Source: Archangium primigenium
GTDB lineage: Bacteria > Myxococcota > Myxococcia > Myxococcales > Myxococcaceae
Reading direction: 5' to 3'
NCBI RefSeq assembly: GCF_016904885.1
Contig: NZ_JADWYI010000001.1
Location: 5,642,001 to 5,706,000, forward strand
Length of the DNA stretch: 64,000 bases
Shown piece by piece: positions 40,401 to 49,106 of this stretch. The position numbers were made by a program, and so were the translations under genes. The notes beneath the pieces are model-generated. The model did not search any database. It worked only from the letters and a program-made list of their open reading frames with translations, and was not told the origin of the DNA. Numbering within the stretch: the stretch's first letter is position 1; each line of letters starts with the position of its first letter.

Positions 40401-40729
40401 ACGCCCCGGGTGCGCACCCACGCGCTGAGCCGGTAGAGCCGACCCACCTGGAGCTTCACCGGCTGGGACTCCACCGTCGTCTCGGCGCCCGCGGCCGGGT
40501 GCTCGATGACGAGGCCCCGCGCGCCCTCGCTCTTGCCGTCCGTGCTGGAGATGACCCGGCCCGTGCCCGCCACGCTCCACTGCGTGGGCAGCCCCGCCGC
40601 GGCGCGCTCCTCGAAGCCCGCGTTGGGCAGGGCCACGGCGCCGCCCGCGTGGGCCGCGATGGGCAGGAGCGCTCCGGTGGACAGCAGCCAGGCGGTGAGC
40701 AGGGACGACGACGGAGGGAAGGAACGCAT
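37460..40729 (-). CDS. Secreted phospholipase-B-like Ntn hydrolase with C-terminal peptidase-like part, 1089 aa
   Basis: A signal peptide (ALLPIAAHAGG) is followed by a carbohydrate-binding-like domain (PNAGFEERAAAGLPTQWSV; about residues 30-190) and a catalytic core like phospholipase-B/C45 acyltransferases. Cys346 in GDHCSSFVATKSATKDG is the expected autocatalytic nucleophile, and MQTFPGGIHSGADWYLN and VMGETTVGQ follow. The last 350 residues resemble the C-terminal helical part of M1 aminopeptidases (KGTFLLHQMRLLLG...KDITTQDFIRTASEAAGRDL). No HExxH is visible, so that part is probably structural. Unusual length; the family core is about 550. It could degrade prey lipids. Confidence 0.8.
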   Translation of the reverse strand: MRSFPPSSSLLTAWLLSTGALLPIAAHAGGAVALPNAGFEERAAAGLPTQWSVAGTGRVISSTDGKSEGARGLVIEHPAAGAETTVESQPVKLQVGRLYRLSAWVRTRGVHADAQARYPTAIGACLSMKSFPFTNCSPSPGAEQEGRVSVLFFAIQSEDTVRLHLGRNGAATGSAWFDDVRLEEVDDITEYIPLESVRWAGKGFRYDDGGWKYIHIEGEPHERGMQYGELVADDVVRYMEKLGTLKNKQDAANGWAQTRLLTDSLFLRKYEPEFLEEMRGIADGVNQAGVKFKDRELDLLDIVALNSAVDLGQLESANRVSATALSGRTFLKAEDEAARAGEGDHCSSFVATKSATKDGRLIMGQIFMWNGYTGVHWDVMLDVKPTRGHRFVMQTFPGGIHSGADWYLNDAGVVMGETTVGQTPFDPDGTPQSNRIRKAAQYAGSIDDVARILQENNNGLYSNDWTLADTKTGEGACFTLGTKTSRMWRTGDATHASDTPGKLVDFIWANNNNRDLEVRKESVANPLNAPVDLAFNTWNRDIAFQQYFEKHGQGGIDLDNAIRMLASSPINRPHACDGKLTTEEMARQLMFLAHYGKTTQREKWVGSRYIADLPGATPHLTLGYTTFSPLYVTDKLQAARAKRAAEAANASEPKRDATKLKEALSFDKKALWANTVFPASDGENWLVSGTAAYWHQLQALPATPDKALDAQRDALAELNARYLYLTAREPDVVPVAARTAYDRYGAYALPRIKGTFLLHQMRLLLGNTAFSKVMRAVHERFAQKDITTQDFIRTASEAAGRDLAPFVKQWVERSGLPAPRVTASVAPGPKGEDVTLTVEQGGTPYHFVTTVELVSAKGSTLERVEVKGPKDTFTFSVAERPLRVVFNPTNDIPVPRERFQVLSNALDDFEHLLFVHGTARGVEAARTLSLNFRDVVADASTDQVAPLRTDAEVTDAELASKDLFVLGSLEDNALVARLVADKKLAVEAGLRFFKWRGRTYGSPEDGLAVALPNPYNARRTLYLYLANSGLELWHMTRAFQPGKLQGWALFKGGEVSAKGFHDTDALRVDLPPAPPAPQVKPLTTTEGDL

Positions 40730-40894
40730 GGGGTGAGGGTTTTCGCGTCCCCGCCCCGGGACGTCAACCCGACCCGTCTCACCGCTGGGATGGGTCAGGC
40801 CTCGCTCCGGGTATGGCCCGCTTGCCTGGGTGCCCTGCCCCCGAGCACGCTTTGCTTTGTTCCGCACGAAATTTCGAGCCATGCTGCGCGCCCA

Positions 40895-42364
40895 GTGCGT
40901 TCTTCCTCCTGGCTCCCCCTCCTGCTGTGCGTCGGTTGCACCGCGCACGTGGCTCCCACCGTCTCCGCGCCGCGCGTTGCCCGGGAGGCCCCGGCGCCGT
41001 CCGCGGTGGCCCCCGCGCCCGTGACATCGGAACCGGTCGTGGCGACCCTGGCGCCCCCCGCCACCGAGGCCCTCGCCGAGGGTCCGGGTCCGGTGGTGCC
41101 CGAGGGTGAGCCCGAGGAGGACGACGAGTCCGCCGAGGGAGGCGATTCGCCCGAGGGCGAGGAGGAAGTCGAGACCGCCACGGGCGAGGCCGCGGTGACG
41201 GGGCCCGTGTACACCACCGAGTGGACGGACGAGGCCCTCACCGAGATGTGGAAGAAGGAGCCCAAGGCGCTCGGCTCCGTCTCGGTGGGCTTCGTGCACA
41301 GCGGGCGCATGGTGAACGCCGTGCAGTTCCCACCCGGCGAGCAGTGGATCGTCGTGTCCCCGGAGCTCACCTGGGCCACCCAGGAGACGATCGACGCCGT
41401 CACCACCGCCATCCGCGAGGTGAAGGCCGCCCACCCCAAGGCGCCCCGGCTGCGCGTCAACCAGATCAGCTCCAAGGACGGCGGCTACCTGCGGCCGCAC
41501 AAGAGCCACCAGGCCGGCCGCGACGTGGACCTGGGCTTCTACTACCCCACCGAGGAGCCCATCCGGGTGCGCGAGCGCGAGCGCCACATCGATCTGGAGC
41601 TCAACTGGGGCCTCATCAAGGCGCTCGCGGTGCACACCGACGTGCAGATGATCCTCGTGGACAAGCGCGTGCAGAAGGTGCTGCGCGAGTACGCGCTCGG
41701 GCACGGCGAGGACGCGAAGTGGGTGGACTCGCTCTTCCTGGGCGATCGCGCCCTCATCAAGCACGCGCGCGGCCACCGCGACCACTTCCACGTGCGCTTC
41801 TTCAACGCCCGGGCGCAGGAGCTGGGCTGGCGCATCGCGCCGCTGCTCGCGCTGCAGCCGGACCACAACATGATGATGCACCGGGTGCGCTCGGGCGACA
41901 CGCTCGGGGCCATCGCGCTGCGCTATGGCTCCGGGGTGAAGGCCATCCAGAAGGCGAGCCGGATGCGCAACACCTTCCTGCGGCTCGGTCAGGTGCTGGC
42001 CGTGCCCCTGCGCGGCCCGTGCACGCGCTGCCCGGTGCCGCCGCACGTCGTGCTGCCGCCCCGGCGGCTGCCCCCGGGCCTGGAGCCCCTCGCCCCCGAG
42101 GCCCCCGCGCTGGCCACCACGCCCGCCGCCCCCACCGAGAGCGCGCCCGTCGCCGCCGAGGCCGAGAGCGTGCCCGTCGCCACCGAGAGCGCGCCCGCGA
42201 TCGTGGAGGCCCCGAAGCCCCCGGCCCCCGAGGCGCCCGTGCAGGCGGTCACCGCGACCGAGCCCGCGCCGGAGCCCGTTCCGGTGGCGCCGGCCTTGCC
42301 GCCGGAGGGCGGGGCCGCGAGCCTGCCCGCCACGGCGGACACCTCGCCCAGCACCGTGCAGTGA
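40895..42364 (+). CDS. Murein endopeptidase (MepA/M74-like) with LysM domain
   Basis: Protein of 489 residues. A lipoprotein signal (LLCVGC) and a long acidic, Pro-rich spacer lead to a penicillin-insensitive murein endopeptidase domain: SSKDGGYLRPHKSHQAGRDVDLGF holds the His and Asp zinc ligands and HRDHFHVRF the third. A LysM repeat follows (HRVRSGDTLGAIALRYGSG). The C-terminal 120 residues are Ala/Pro/Glu-rich. It cuts D,D cross-links in peptidoglycan, for cell-wall remodelling or killing prey. The start is the GTG before RSSSWLPLLLCVGC; no ATG in frame gives a usable signal peptide. No clear ribosome-binding site. Confidence 0.88.
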   Translation: MRSSSWLPLLLCVGCTAHVAPTVSAPRVAREAPAPSAVAPAPVTSEPVVATLAPPATEALAEGPGPVVPEGEPEEDDESAEGGDSPEGEEEVETATGEAAVTGPVYTTEWTDEALTEMWKKEPKALGSVSVGFVHSGRMVNAVQFPPGEQWIVVSPELTWATQETIDAVTTAIREVKAAHPKAPRLRVNQISSKDGGYLRPHKSHQAGRDVDLGFYYPTEEPIRVRERERHIDLELNWGLIKALAVHTDVQMILVDKRVQKVLREYALGHGEDAKWVDSLFLGDRALIKHARGHRDHFHVRFFNARAQELGWRIAPLLALQPDHNMMMHRVRSGDTLGAIALRYGSGVKAIQKASRMRNTFLRLGQVLAVPLRGPCTRCPVPPHVVLPPRRLPPGLEPLAPEAPALATTPAAPTESAPVAAEAESVPVATESAPAIVEAPKPPAPEAPVQAVTATEPAPEPVPVAPALPPEGGAASLPATADTSPSTVQ

Positions 42365-42383
42365 GTCGTGTCCGGCGGCGCGA

Positions 42384-43355
42384 CTAGGGCCGGGCCCGGC
42401 GGGCCGCCTTCTCGCGCTCGCCCAGGGCGGCCTGGAGGAACTTGCCCGCCAGCTTCCGGCCGATGAGCTGCTGGGCCACCATGCCCGCCTCGACGAGCTT
42501 GTCCAGGTGGATGCCCGTGTCCACGCCCATGCCGCGCAGCATGTAGACGAGGTCCTCGGTGGCCAGGTTGCCCGCGGCGCCCGGCGCGTAGGGGCAGCCC
42601 CCGAGTCCGCCGATGCTCGCGTCGAACGTCGTCACGCCCATCTGCAGGCCCACCAGGGCGTTGGCCAGCGCCGTGCCGCGCGTGTCGTGCAGGTGCAGCG
42701 CCAGGGCCTCCACCGGCAGGTGCTCGAGCAGCGCGGAGAGGATGGCCTCCGTCTGCCGGGGCGTGCCCACGCCGATCGTGTCCCCGAGGCTCAGCTGGTA
42801 GATGCCGTCCGCGTAGAGCGCCCGGCTGATCTCCACCACGCGCTCCACGGGCACGTCGCCCTCGTAGGGGCAGCCCCACACGGTGGACAGGTAGCCGCGC
42901 ACGCGCATGCCGGCCTTGAGCGCCGCCTCGCTCGTCTCGCGCGCGGCGTCCACCGCCTCGGCGATGCTCTTGTTGATGTTCTTGCGCGAGTGGGCCTCGG
43001 ACGCGGAGATGAACACCGCGGCCTCCTGCAGGCCCGCGGCCCGCGCGCGCTCCACGCCCTTGAGGTTGGGCACCAGCGCGGAGAACGTGACGCCCTCGCG
43101 CCGCCCCACCAGACGCATGAGCTCCTCCGCGTCCGAGAGCTGCGGAATCCACTTGGGGTGGACGAAGGACGTCACCTCGATGCGCTTCTCGCCCGCGGCG
43201 ATGAGCGCCTCGATGAGCCGGGCCTTGTCGCGCGTGGGCAGGGTCCGCAGCTCGTTCTGCAGGCCGTCCCGAGGTCCCACCTCGTACACGTCCACCCGCT
43301 GGGGAAGGTTGCCGAGCCCTGTGACGCGCGGGCCGCGATGTTGGTTCGAATGCAC
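42384..43355 (-). CDS. Hydroxymethylglutaryl-CoA lyase
   Basis: TIM-barrel enzyme of 323 residues that splits HMG-CoA into acetoacetate and acetyl-CoA, the last step of leucine degradation. The first strand carries VGPRDGLQNE (metal and CoA contacts), then ISASEAHSRKNINKS and the flexible-loop signature GLGGCPYAPGAAGN with the catalytic cysteine. The start is the GTG giving HSNQHRGPRVTGLGN; no closer start preserves the family N-terminus. It may also work in the mevalonate-linked isovaleryl-CoA route known from myxobacteria, which is inference. No other leucine-degradation gene is adjacent. Confidence 0.92.
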   Translation of the reverse strand: MHSNQHRGPRVTGLGNLPQRVDVYEVGPRDGLQNELRTLPTRDKARLIEALIAAGEKRIEVTSFVHPKWIPQLSDAEELMRLVGRREGVTFSALVPNLKGVERARAAGLQEAAVFISASEAHSRKNINKSIAEAVDAARETSEAALKAGMRVRGYLSTVWGCPYEGDVPVERVVEISRALYADGIYQLSLGDTIGVGTPRQTEAILSALLEHLPVEALALHLHDTRGTALANALVGLQMGVTTFDASIGGLGGCPYAPGAAGNLATEDLVYMLRGMGVDTGIHLDKLVEAGMVAQQLIGRKLAGKFLQAALGEREKAARRARP

Positions 43356-43429
43356 GTGTGTGATGTCCCGCGTCGAGCTGCGACTGCTACCCTTCTACAT
43401 GTCCGTCACACCCGCTCCGCGCAACGTCC

Positions 43430-44179
43430 TCACCGGCGGATGTCCGCCCCCACGATGAGATCCAGGGAGTCCTCCGTCAGGGGGCTCCCGTCGGGCCCCC
43501 CGTGCACCCAGCGCACGGAAAACCCCGTGAATTCGAGCAGTTGCGTCAGTTCGTCCAGCGGATAGTACCGGATGGCGTACCGGCCGGAAAGCAAACGCCC
43601 ATCGGGCAGGGTCAATCGCCGGTGGCCCATGTCCCGGCCACGCACCGCGTCGAAGTGGCTGTCCTCCTCCAACAGGCTCCCGTCGGGCAGTCGGGTGGAG
43701 AACGACGCCGGGCCCTGGGCGGCGATGCGGGCGTGGGGCACCGTGTGGAGGACCAGGCGCCCGCCCGGCCGCACGCACCGCGCCACCTGCCGCAGGAGCG
43801 CCACGTGCTCCGCGTCCGAGAAGACGAACAAGGTGGAGTACCAGGCGTAGGCGCCCGCGAGCGCGCCCGTGCGGAACGGCGGCGCGCGCAGATCCCCCTG
43901 GACGACGGGGAAGCCCGGCAGGCGCTCGCCGAGGGACAGCGCGTCACGCTCCAGGCCGAGGATGCGCCCGGCCAGGGGGCCCTCGGTGTTGAGGGGCGCC
44001 GCGTGCCGGCCGTGGCCGCAGCCCAGGTCCACGACGGGCCCGGGCGCGGGCAGATCTCCCAGACAGCCGCGCAGGTAGTCCACCTCGCGCGCCGTCGTCG
44101 CCGCGGACAGGAAGGGCCGCGTGGAGCGCAGGTACAGCTCGCCGAAGAAGTCCGAGTCCGCCGGGGGCGGTGCGCTCAC
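43430..44179 (-). CDS. SAM-dependent methyltransferase, class I
   Basis: Protein of 249 residues with motif I VVDLGCGHGRH, motif II-like LVLHTVPHARI and the post-motif CVRPGGRL region. The C-terminal beta part (TLPDGRLLSGRYAIRYYPLDELTQLLEFTGF) resembles methyltransferases of the UbiE/type 11-25 group. The GTG start overlaps the stop of the aminotransferase gene (GTGA), so the two are translationally coupled. Substrate unknown. Confidence 0.88.
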   Translation of the reverse strand: MSAPPPADSDFFGELYLRSTRPFLSAATTAREVDYLRGCLGDLPAPGPVVDLGCGHGRHAAPLNTEGPLAGRILGLERDALSLGERLPGFPVVQGDLRAPPFRTGALAGAYAWYSTLFVFSDAEHVALLRQVARCVRPGGRLVLHTVPHARIAAQGPASFSTRLPDGSLLEEDSHFDAVRGRDMGHRRLTLPDGRLLSGRYAIRYYPLDELTQLLEFTGFSVRWVHGGPDGSPLTEDSLDLIVGADIRR

Positions 44180-45366
44180 CGGAGTCCGGCCTCCAGGCGC
44201 CGCGCCGCCTCGTCCAGCACCGCGTCGCTCTTGCAGAAGGCGAAGCGCGCCAGGCCCCGGCCCAGGTGCTTGTGCTCGGGGGGGTAGAAGACGCTGGGCG
44301 GAATGGCGGCCACCCCCACCCGCGTCACCAGGTGCCGGCAGAAGGCCAGGTCGTCCCCCAGGCCCTTCTGGGAGATGTCCGCGAGGAGGAAGTAGCTGCC
44401 CTCGGGGGCCTGGGCCGACAGACCCGCCCGGGCGAGCCCCGCGAGCAGGCGCTCGCGCCGGGCGTGGTACTGGGCCCGGAGGCCCTCGAAGTAGGCGTCC
44501 GGCAGGCGCAGCGCCACGGCCATGGCGGCCTGCAGGGGCGAGGCGGTGGCGAAGGTGACGAACTGGTGGGCGCGCTGCACGGCGTCGCGCAGCGCGGGCG
44601 GCGCGATGATCCACCCCACCTTCCACCCGGTGAGGCTGAACGTCTTGCCCCCGCTGCTCACGGTGACGGTGCGCCCGGCGAGCTCCGGCACCGTGGCCGC
44701 GCGCACGTGCCACGCCGGGGCGAAGACGATGTGCTCGTACACCTCGTCGGACAGCACGTAGGCGTCGTGCTCGGCGCACAGCGTGCCGAGAAAGGCGAGC
44801 TCCTCGCGGGTGAACACCTTGCCGGTGGGGTTGTGGGGCGTGTTGAGCAGCAGCAGGCGCGTGCGCGGGCCGAACGCGGCGCGCGCCTCGTCCGGGGAGA
44901 ACCACCACGTGGGGTGCGCGGCGTCCGGCGGCCTCAAGGGGATGTGGCGCGCCCGGGCCCCCACGAACGCGATGTTGGCGTCATACGAGTCGTAGACGGG
45001 CGCGAACACCACCACCTCGTCCCCCGGATCCACCAGGCCCAGCAGCACGCAGAGGATGGCCTCGGTGGCGCCGCTCGTCACCGTCACCATGGTGTCCGGA
45101 TCGATGCCCGTGTGGCCGTGGAAGCGCGCGCCGTGCTCGGCGATGGCCTCGCGCAACACCTTGAGGCCCGTGCTGGGCGCGTACTGGTTGATGCCCGAGA
45201 CGATGGCCTGGTGGGCGGCTTCCTTCACGGCGTCCGGCCCGTCGAAGTCGGGGAAGCCCTGCCCCAGGTTGACCGCGCCATGCTGGAGGGCCAGGGCGCT
45301 GAACTCGGAGAACACGGTGGTGCCCAGCGGCGCGACCCGCTGGGCGAGGATGGACCTGCCGCTCAT
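44176..45366 (-). CDS. Class I aminotransferase (methionine/DAP-type)
   Basis: Fold type I PLP enzyme of 396 residues. Lys241 in SSGGKTFSLTGWKVG binds PLP, with NTPHNPTGKV for the phosphate/pyridine contact and SDEVYEHI for the pyridine nitrogen Asp. It belongs to the group of YbdL methionine aminotransferases and succinyl-DAP aminotransferases (VNLGQGFPDFDGPD). AAGGGAGC lies 4 nt before the ATG. It overlaps the methyltransferase start. A combined role of the two is not clear. Confidence 0.93.
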   Translation of the reverse strand: MSGRSILAQRVAPLGTTVFSEFSALALQHGAVNLGQGFPDFDGPDAVKEAAHQAIVSGINQYAPSTGLKVLREAIAEHGARFHGHTGIDPDTMVTVTSGATEAILCVLLGLVDPGDEVVVFAPVYDSYDANIAFVGARARHIPLRPPDAAHPTWWFSPDEARAAFGPRTRLLLLNTPHNPTGKVFTREELAFLGTLCAEHDAYVLSDEVYEHIVFAPAWHVRAATVPELAGRTVTVSSGGKTFSLTGWKVGWIIAPPALRDAVQRAHQFVTFATASPLQAAMAVALRLPDAYFEGLRAQYHARRERLLAGLARAGLSAQAPEGSYFLLADISQKGLGDDLAFCRHLVTRVGVAAIPPSVFYPPEHKHLGRGLARFAFCKSDAVLDEAARRLEAGLR

Positions 45367-45383
45367 GCACGCTCCCTTGCTGC

Positions 45384-46325
45384 TCAGGAGCGCACGATAA
45401 CGTCCCACGGCACCTGGCGCGCCAGGGATCCCCGCGCCCACCGGCTCCAGACGGCGGCCACCGCCACGGCGCCCACCACCAGCGGCACCGCGCACACGAG
45501 GTCCGTCGCGTAGTGGAAGCGCCCCACCAGCGTGGCCGCGATGAGCCCGAGCACCGGCAGGAACGCCACCCGGAAGACGCGCCGCTCGAAGCGCCAGGCG
45601 TACACCAGCACCAGGAGCGCCGCGCCCGTGTGCCCCGAGGGGAAGCAGTCCCGCACGAAGGTGGGCTGGAGCATGGCCGACTCCAGGTAGGGCGTGAGCC
45701 ACAGGCCCTGGAGGCTGCCGGGGAAGGCCGCGTGGAGGAAGAAGCGCGGGCCGATGGCCGGCACCCAGGTGTAGAAGACGAAGTTGCAGGCGAAGAACAG
45801 GCCGAGCGCCAGCAGGTACTCGTCGAAGGCCTCGCGGCGCTGGGCGAAGTACAGGGCGCAGCCGAGCGCCAGCGGCCAGAGGAAGTGCCCGTAGTAGCAC
45901 ACCAGCAGCACGTCCATGAGCCAGCGCGGCGTCCACTCCCCGAGCACCACCGACGCCTGGGCGCCGAACAGGTGCTGATCCAGGGCGACGATGCGCGCGT
46001 CCTTGAGCCCCGGGGTGACGGCGCTCACGAGCGGGCCGAGCATGCCGTGGCCCACGCTCACCACGGGCAGCATCCAGAAGTCCGCGATGAAGGACACCAC
46101 GCGCTTGCGGGGCCCATACGTCTCCAGCGTGCGGAGCAGGAGCGGGCCGAGCGCGAACACCGCGAAGACGAACGCCGAGGAGCCGGCACCGGGCGCCCAG
46201 CGGAACGGCCCGAGCAACAGCAGGGCCGCGCAGGCACACGAGAAGACGACCACCAGGTCCACCGCTCGCAGCTCCACCAGGGGAGTGTCCTGATGAAGCG
46301 CCTGCTCCGCTCGCTCGTCGTTCAC
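45384..46325 (-). CDS. PAP2/Aur1-like phosphatase or phosphotransferase
   Basis: Integral membrane protein of 313 residues with six or more helices. The PAP2 active site is split over PAIGPRFFLHAAFP, DCFPSGHTGAALL and GRFHYATD. This set, with a GPR motif and a CFPSxHT block, is the style of inositol-phosphorylceramide synthase (Aur1) relatives within PAP2. It overlaps the MMPL transporter stop (GTGA), so the pair is co-expressed. Next to a serine palmitoyltransferase gene it could add a head group to, or dephosphorylate, a sphingolipid. The substrate is not proven. Confidence 0.88.
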   Translation of the reverse strand: MNDERAEQALHQDTPLVELRAVDLVVVFSCACAALLLLGPFRWAPGAGSSAFVFAVFALGPLLLRTLETYGPRKRVVSFIADFWMLPVVSVGHGMLGPLVSAVTPGLKDARIVALDQHLFGAQASVVLGEWTPRWLMDVLLVCYYGHFLWPLALGCALYFAQRREAFDEYLLALGLFFACNFVFYTWVPAIGPRFFLHAAFPGSLQGLWLTPYLESAMLQPTFVRDCFPSGHTGAALLVLVYAWRFERRVFRVAFLPVLGLIAATLVGRFHYATDLVCAVPLVVGAVAVAAVWSRWARGSLARQVPWDVIVRS

Positions 46326-48811
46326 GCCGATTTACGCTCCCCTGGCTCCGCGGCCCCTCCCTTCGAGGACGAGCCGACTTCCAGGCGCTGGACCCCACCC
46401 GCCGCCACGCCCTTCCCCGTGAGTCGCTCCAACAACGCGAGCAGGGCCGGAAAGAACACCGTGGTGCCCAGGAAGGTACACACGACGCCCAGAAGTGCAA
46501 TCTGGCCAATGGAACGCAGGCCCGCGTGGTGGGAGATCAACAGCGCGCCGTACCCCGCGGCGTTGGACAGGGTGGCCACCACCGCCGCCAGCCCCGTGTG
46601 CCGCACCACGTGACCCAGCGAGCCGGGCCCCTCCTCCTCATACCGGTGGTAGAGGTGGACCGAGTTGTCCACGGCGATGGCCAGGAGGTTGGGCAGCACC
46701 ACGGCATTGATGAAGTTGAGCTGCACGCCGAACAGGTGCATGCCGCCGGCGAGGCACAGCATGCCCAGGAAGAGCGGCCCGGCGACCAGGCAGGCGCGCT
46801 TGAAGCTGCGCAGGCTCAGCAGGATGGTGAGGAAGACGACGCCCGCGGCGGCCGAGAGGATGAAGGGCCCGTCCATCTTCACGAGCGAGAAGATGCGCGC
46901 GGCGAGCCGGTTGCTGTCGAGCAGGGCCAGGTTCACGCCCCGCGCCTGGGCCTTGGCGACCACCTCGTCGAGCTGGGCGGCCCAGGCCGACAGCTCGCGC
47001 GTGTCGTGGTTGGACACCGAGGGGAAGAGCAGGAGGAACATGCCCTGGCCATCGAGCGCCTCGAAGCGGCGGCGCACCTCGCGCGGCAGTTCGTCCACGC
47101 CGTAGGGTTGGGCGGCGAGCATCCGGCTCACCTGGGCCACGCGGGGATCCTTCAGGGCCTCCTCGGGCAGGTTCTCCAGGGTGGTGCGCAGCGCGGCGAT
47201 GTGGGCCTCGTGCCCGGGCACGTCCTGGGGCAGCAGATCATTGAGCGACGCGGAGCGCTGGAAGGTCGACGCGTCGCCGTGGCCCGCCTTCACCTCGCGG
47301 ATGACCTCCTGCACGATGCGCGCCTGCGCCAGGTCGTCCACCAGCAGGATGGCGGGGTTGAGCGGCATGCCCGTCTGCTGGGTGATGTGGTCGTCCAGGC
47401 GCATCGTGGGCGAGTCGCCCCGGAGGCTGCGCATGTTCGTCTCGAAGCCCACCTGGGGCAGGACGTAGAGCGACCACCCCGCGAAGCCGAGCACCGCCAG
47501 GAGGATGCCGACGAGGGCCGGGGTGGGCCAGCGCCCTCCCCCACCCGGGAGCCCCTCGGGCGCCACCTCCGCGGGCCGGGCCTCCACGGGGCGCTCGCCG
47601 CGCGTGCCGCGCATGCGCTCGAAGATCATCAACAGCGCGGGGCCCAGGCCATAGGCCATGAGCACCGCGAGCAGCACGCCCACGCCCGCGAGCAGGCCGA
47701 ACTGCCGGAACGCCTCGAACTGGGCGAACACGAGCACGAAGAAGGCCGCGGCGTTGGTGAGCGCCGAGGTGAGGGCCCCGGCGAAGGTGCCGCGCACGGC
47801 GCGCGCGAGCGCCTCGGCGGCCGGGTGCGCGCGCCGCTCCTCGGCGTAGCGCATGGTCAGGTGGATGCCGTACTCCAGGCCCAGGCCGATGAGGATGGCC
47901 ACGAGGAAGCCCGTGACGATGTTCAGGTGGCCGATGGCGAGCTGGGCGAAGGCGAACGTGAGCGACACGCCGAAGATGACGGGCACGCCCACCACGGCCA
48001 GCGCCCACAGCCGCCGCGTGGCCAGCAGGATGATGCCCACCGCCATCACCGCCGAGAGCAGGCCCGCGCGCGTGAGGTCCTCGCGCATCGCCCGGTCCTC
48101 GTCCAGGCGCGCCGCGAACGCGCCCGCGTAGTCAAGCTGGACGCCAGGCCACTGGGCGGCCTCGGCCTGGGCCATGCCCTGCACCGCGCCCACCAGCTTC
48201 TGGGCGAAGGCGATGTCGCCCGCGGTGCCGGCCGGCTTCACCATCAGGTACATCTCCGTGCCGTCCTGGCTGCCCAGGTCCGCGCGCATCGGGGCCTCGG
48301 GGGTGTACTTCTTCACCAGCGCATCGAAGTCCGGCGGCGCGCGATCCGCGCCGAGCAGATCCATCCCGATGGCCTTCTGCTTCTCGTAGCGCAGCCGCGC
48401 CTCCACGTCCTGGCGCAGCGCCCCGAGCTGCTCGGTGGGCAGGAGCCACAGGCCGCGCTCCTGGAAGAAGCCCACGTCGAAGTGGTGCTCGACGTAGCGC
48501 ACCTCGGGCAGCGTCTCGAGCTGGGCGGACAGCTTCTGGGAGAAGGCCTGGAGCCGCTCGGTGGTGTCCCCGCGCACGCGCACCACGAGGTAGCCGTCAC
48601 CGCCGGCCTTCTGCGACACGCGCTGCAGGTCCTGCACCTCGGGGGCGTCCCGGGGCAAGAGCTCCACGAACGAGCCGCGGAACTCCAGGCGCCCGGCGAG
48701 CAGCGCGCTGCCCAGCCCCAGCAGCACGAAGGCGAAGAGCACCCGCCAGGGCCGCGCGAGCGAGGTGTGGAGGAAGGACTTGAACCACCGCTCTCGGAAA
48801 GACTCTGCCAC
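46322..48811 (-). CDS. MMPL/RND family lipid transporter (HpnN-like)
   Basis: Inner-membrane protein of 829 residues in two repeated halves, each with one helix, a large periplasmic domain and five helices: LFAFVLLGLGSALLAG, GLLSAVMAVGIILLATRRLWALAVVGVPVIFGV, then LVGILLAVLGFAGWSLYVLP and FILSAAAGVVFLTILLSL. Hydrophobic periplasmic loops fit lipid export, as in hopanoid transporter HpnN and mycobacterial MmpL3. It overlaps the PAP2 gene. The start is the GTG before AESFRERWFKSF; ribosome-binding site weak. Divergent from the serine palmitoyltransferase gene. Confidence 0.88.
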   Translation of the reverse strand: MAESFRERWFKSFLHTSLARPWRVLFAFVLLGLGSALLAGRLEFRGSFVELLPRDAPEVQDLQRVSQKAGGDGYLVVRVRGDTTERLQAFSQKLSAQLETLPEVRYVEHHFDVGFFQERGLWLLPTEQLGALRQDVEARLRYEKQKAIGMDLLGADRAPPDFDALVKKYTPEAPMRADLGSQDGTEMYLMVKPAGTAGDIAFAQKLVGAVQGMAQAEAAQWPGVQLDYAGAFAARLDEDRAMREDLTRAGLLSAVMAVGIILLATRRLWALAVVGVPVIFGVSLTFAFAQLAIGHLNIVTGFLVAILIGLGLEYGIHLTMRYAEERRAHPAAEALARAVRGTFAGALTSALTNAAAFFVLVFAQFEAFRQFGLLAGVGVLLAVLMAYGLGPALLMIFERMRGTRGERPVEARPAEVAPEGLPGGGGRWPTPALVGILLAVLGFAGWSLYVLPQVGFETNMRSLRGDSPTMRLDDHITQQTGMPLNPAILLVDDLAQARIVQEVIREVKAGHGDASTFQRSASLNDLLPQDVPGHEAHIAALRTTLENLPEEALKDPRVAQVSRMLAAQPYGVDELPREVRRRFEALDGQGMFLLLFPSVSNHDTRELSAWAAQLDEVVAKAQARGVNLALLDSNRLAARIFSLVKMDGPFILSAAAGVVFLTILLSLRSFKRACLVAGPLFLGMLCLAGGMHLFGVQLNFINAVVLPNLLAIAVDNSVHLYHRYEEEGPGSLGHVVRHTGLAAVVATLSNAAGYGALLISHHAGLRSIGQIALLGVVCTFLGTTVFFPALLALLERLTGKGVAAGGVQRLEVGSSSKGGAAEPGERKSA

Positions 48812-48975
48812 GCATGACCCCGGTCGAGAGGAGACCCGCCAGAAAGCAGAATTCTGGACACCTGTCACGGCTCCTCGGAATCCCGCTGCAACACCGGGCG
48901 TCCGGGCGGACTTCCGCCGGGGGTCGGACAGGCGGAACGTCCACCAGCCAGGGGATCCGCCCCCAGGCCGATGCC

Positions 48976-49004
48976 TTGACACCCGGGAAGTGACTCAATA
49001 TGGA
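48976..49004 (+). promoter_or_regulatory. Sigma70-type promoter of the serine palmitoyltransferase gene
   Basis: TTGACA (48976-48981), 17 bp, TATGGA (48999-49004). The -35 is perfect and the -10 keeps TAT. The transcript would start near 49011, about 95 nt before ATG 49107. The 295-bp divergent region 48812-49106 otherwise holds no gene. Confidence 0.65.
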
Positions 49005-49106
49005 CCGCCCACGCCGAGTCACGACCAGCGGACGAGCGCGTCACGGCCTCCGGGCAGCCCCGCCCACCCCGGTCCCGGACGCGAGCCCGCGCAGAGAGAC
49101 AAGCAC

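Noticed and set aside
37415-40890. Long plus-strand frame through the phospholipase-like gene
   Set aside because: An antisense shadow; only the part after GTG 40895 (lipoprotein signal and endopeptidase domain) is a real gene.
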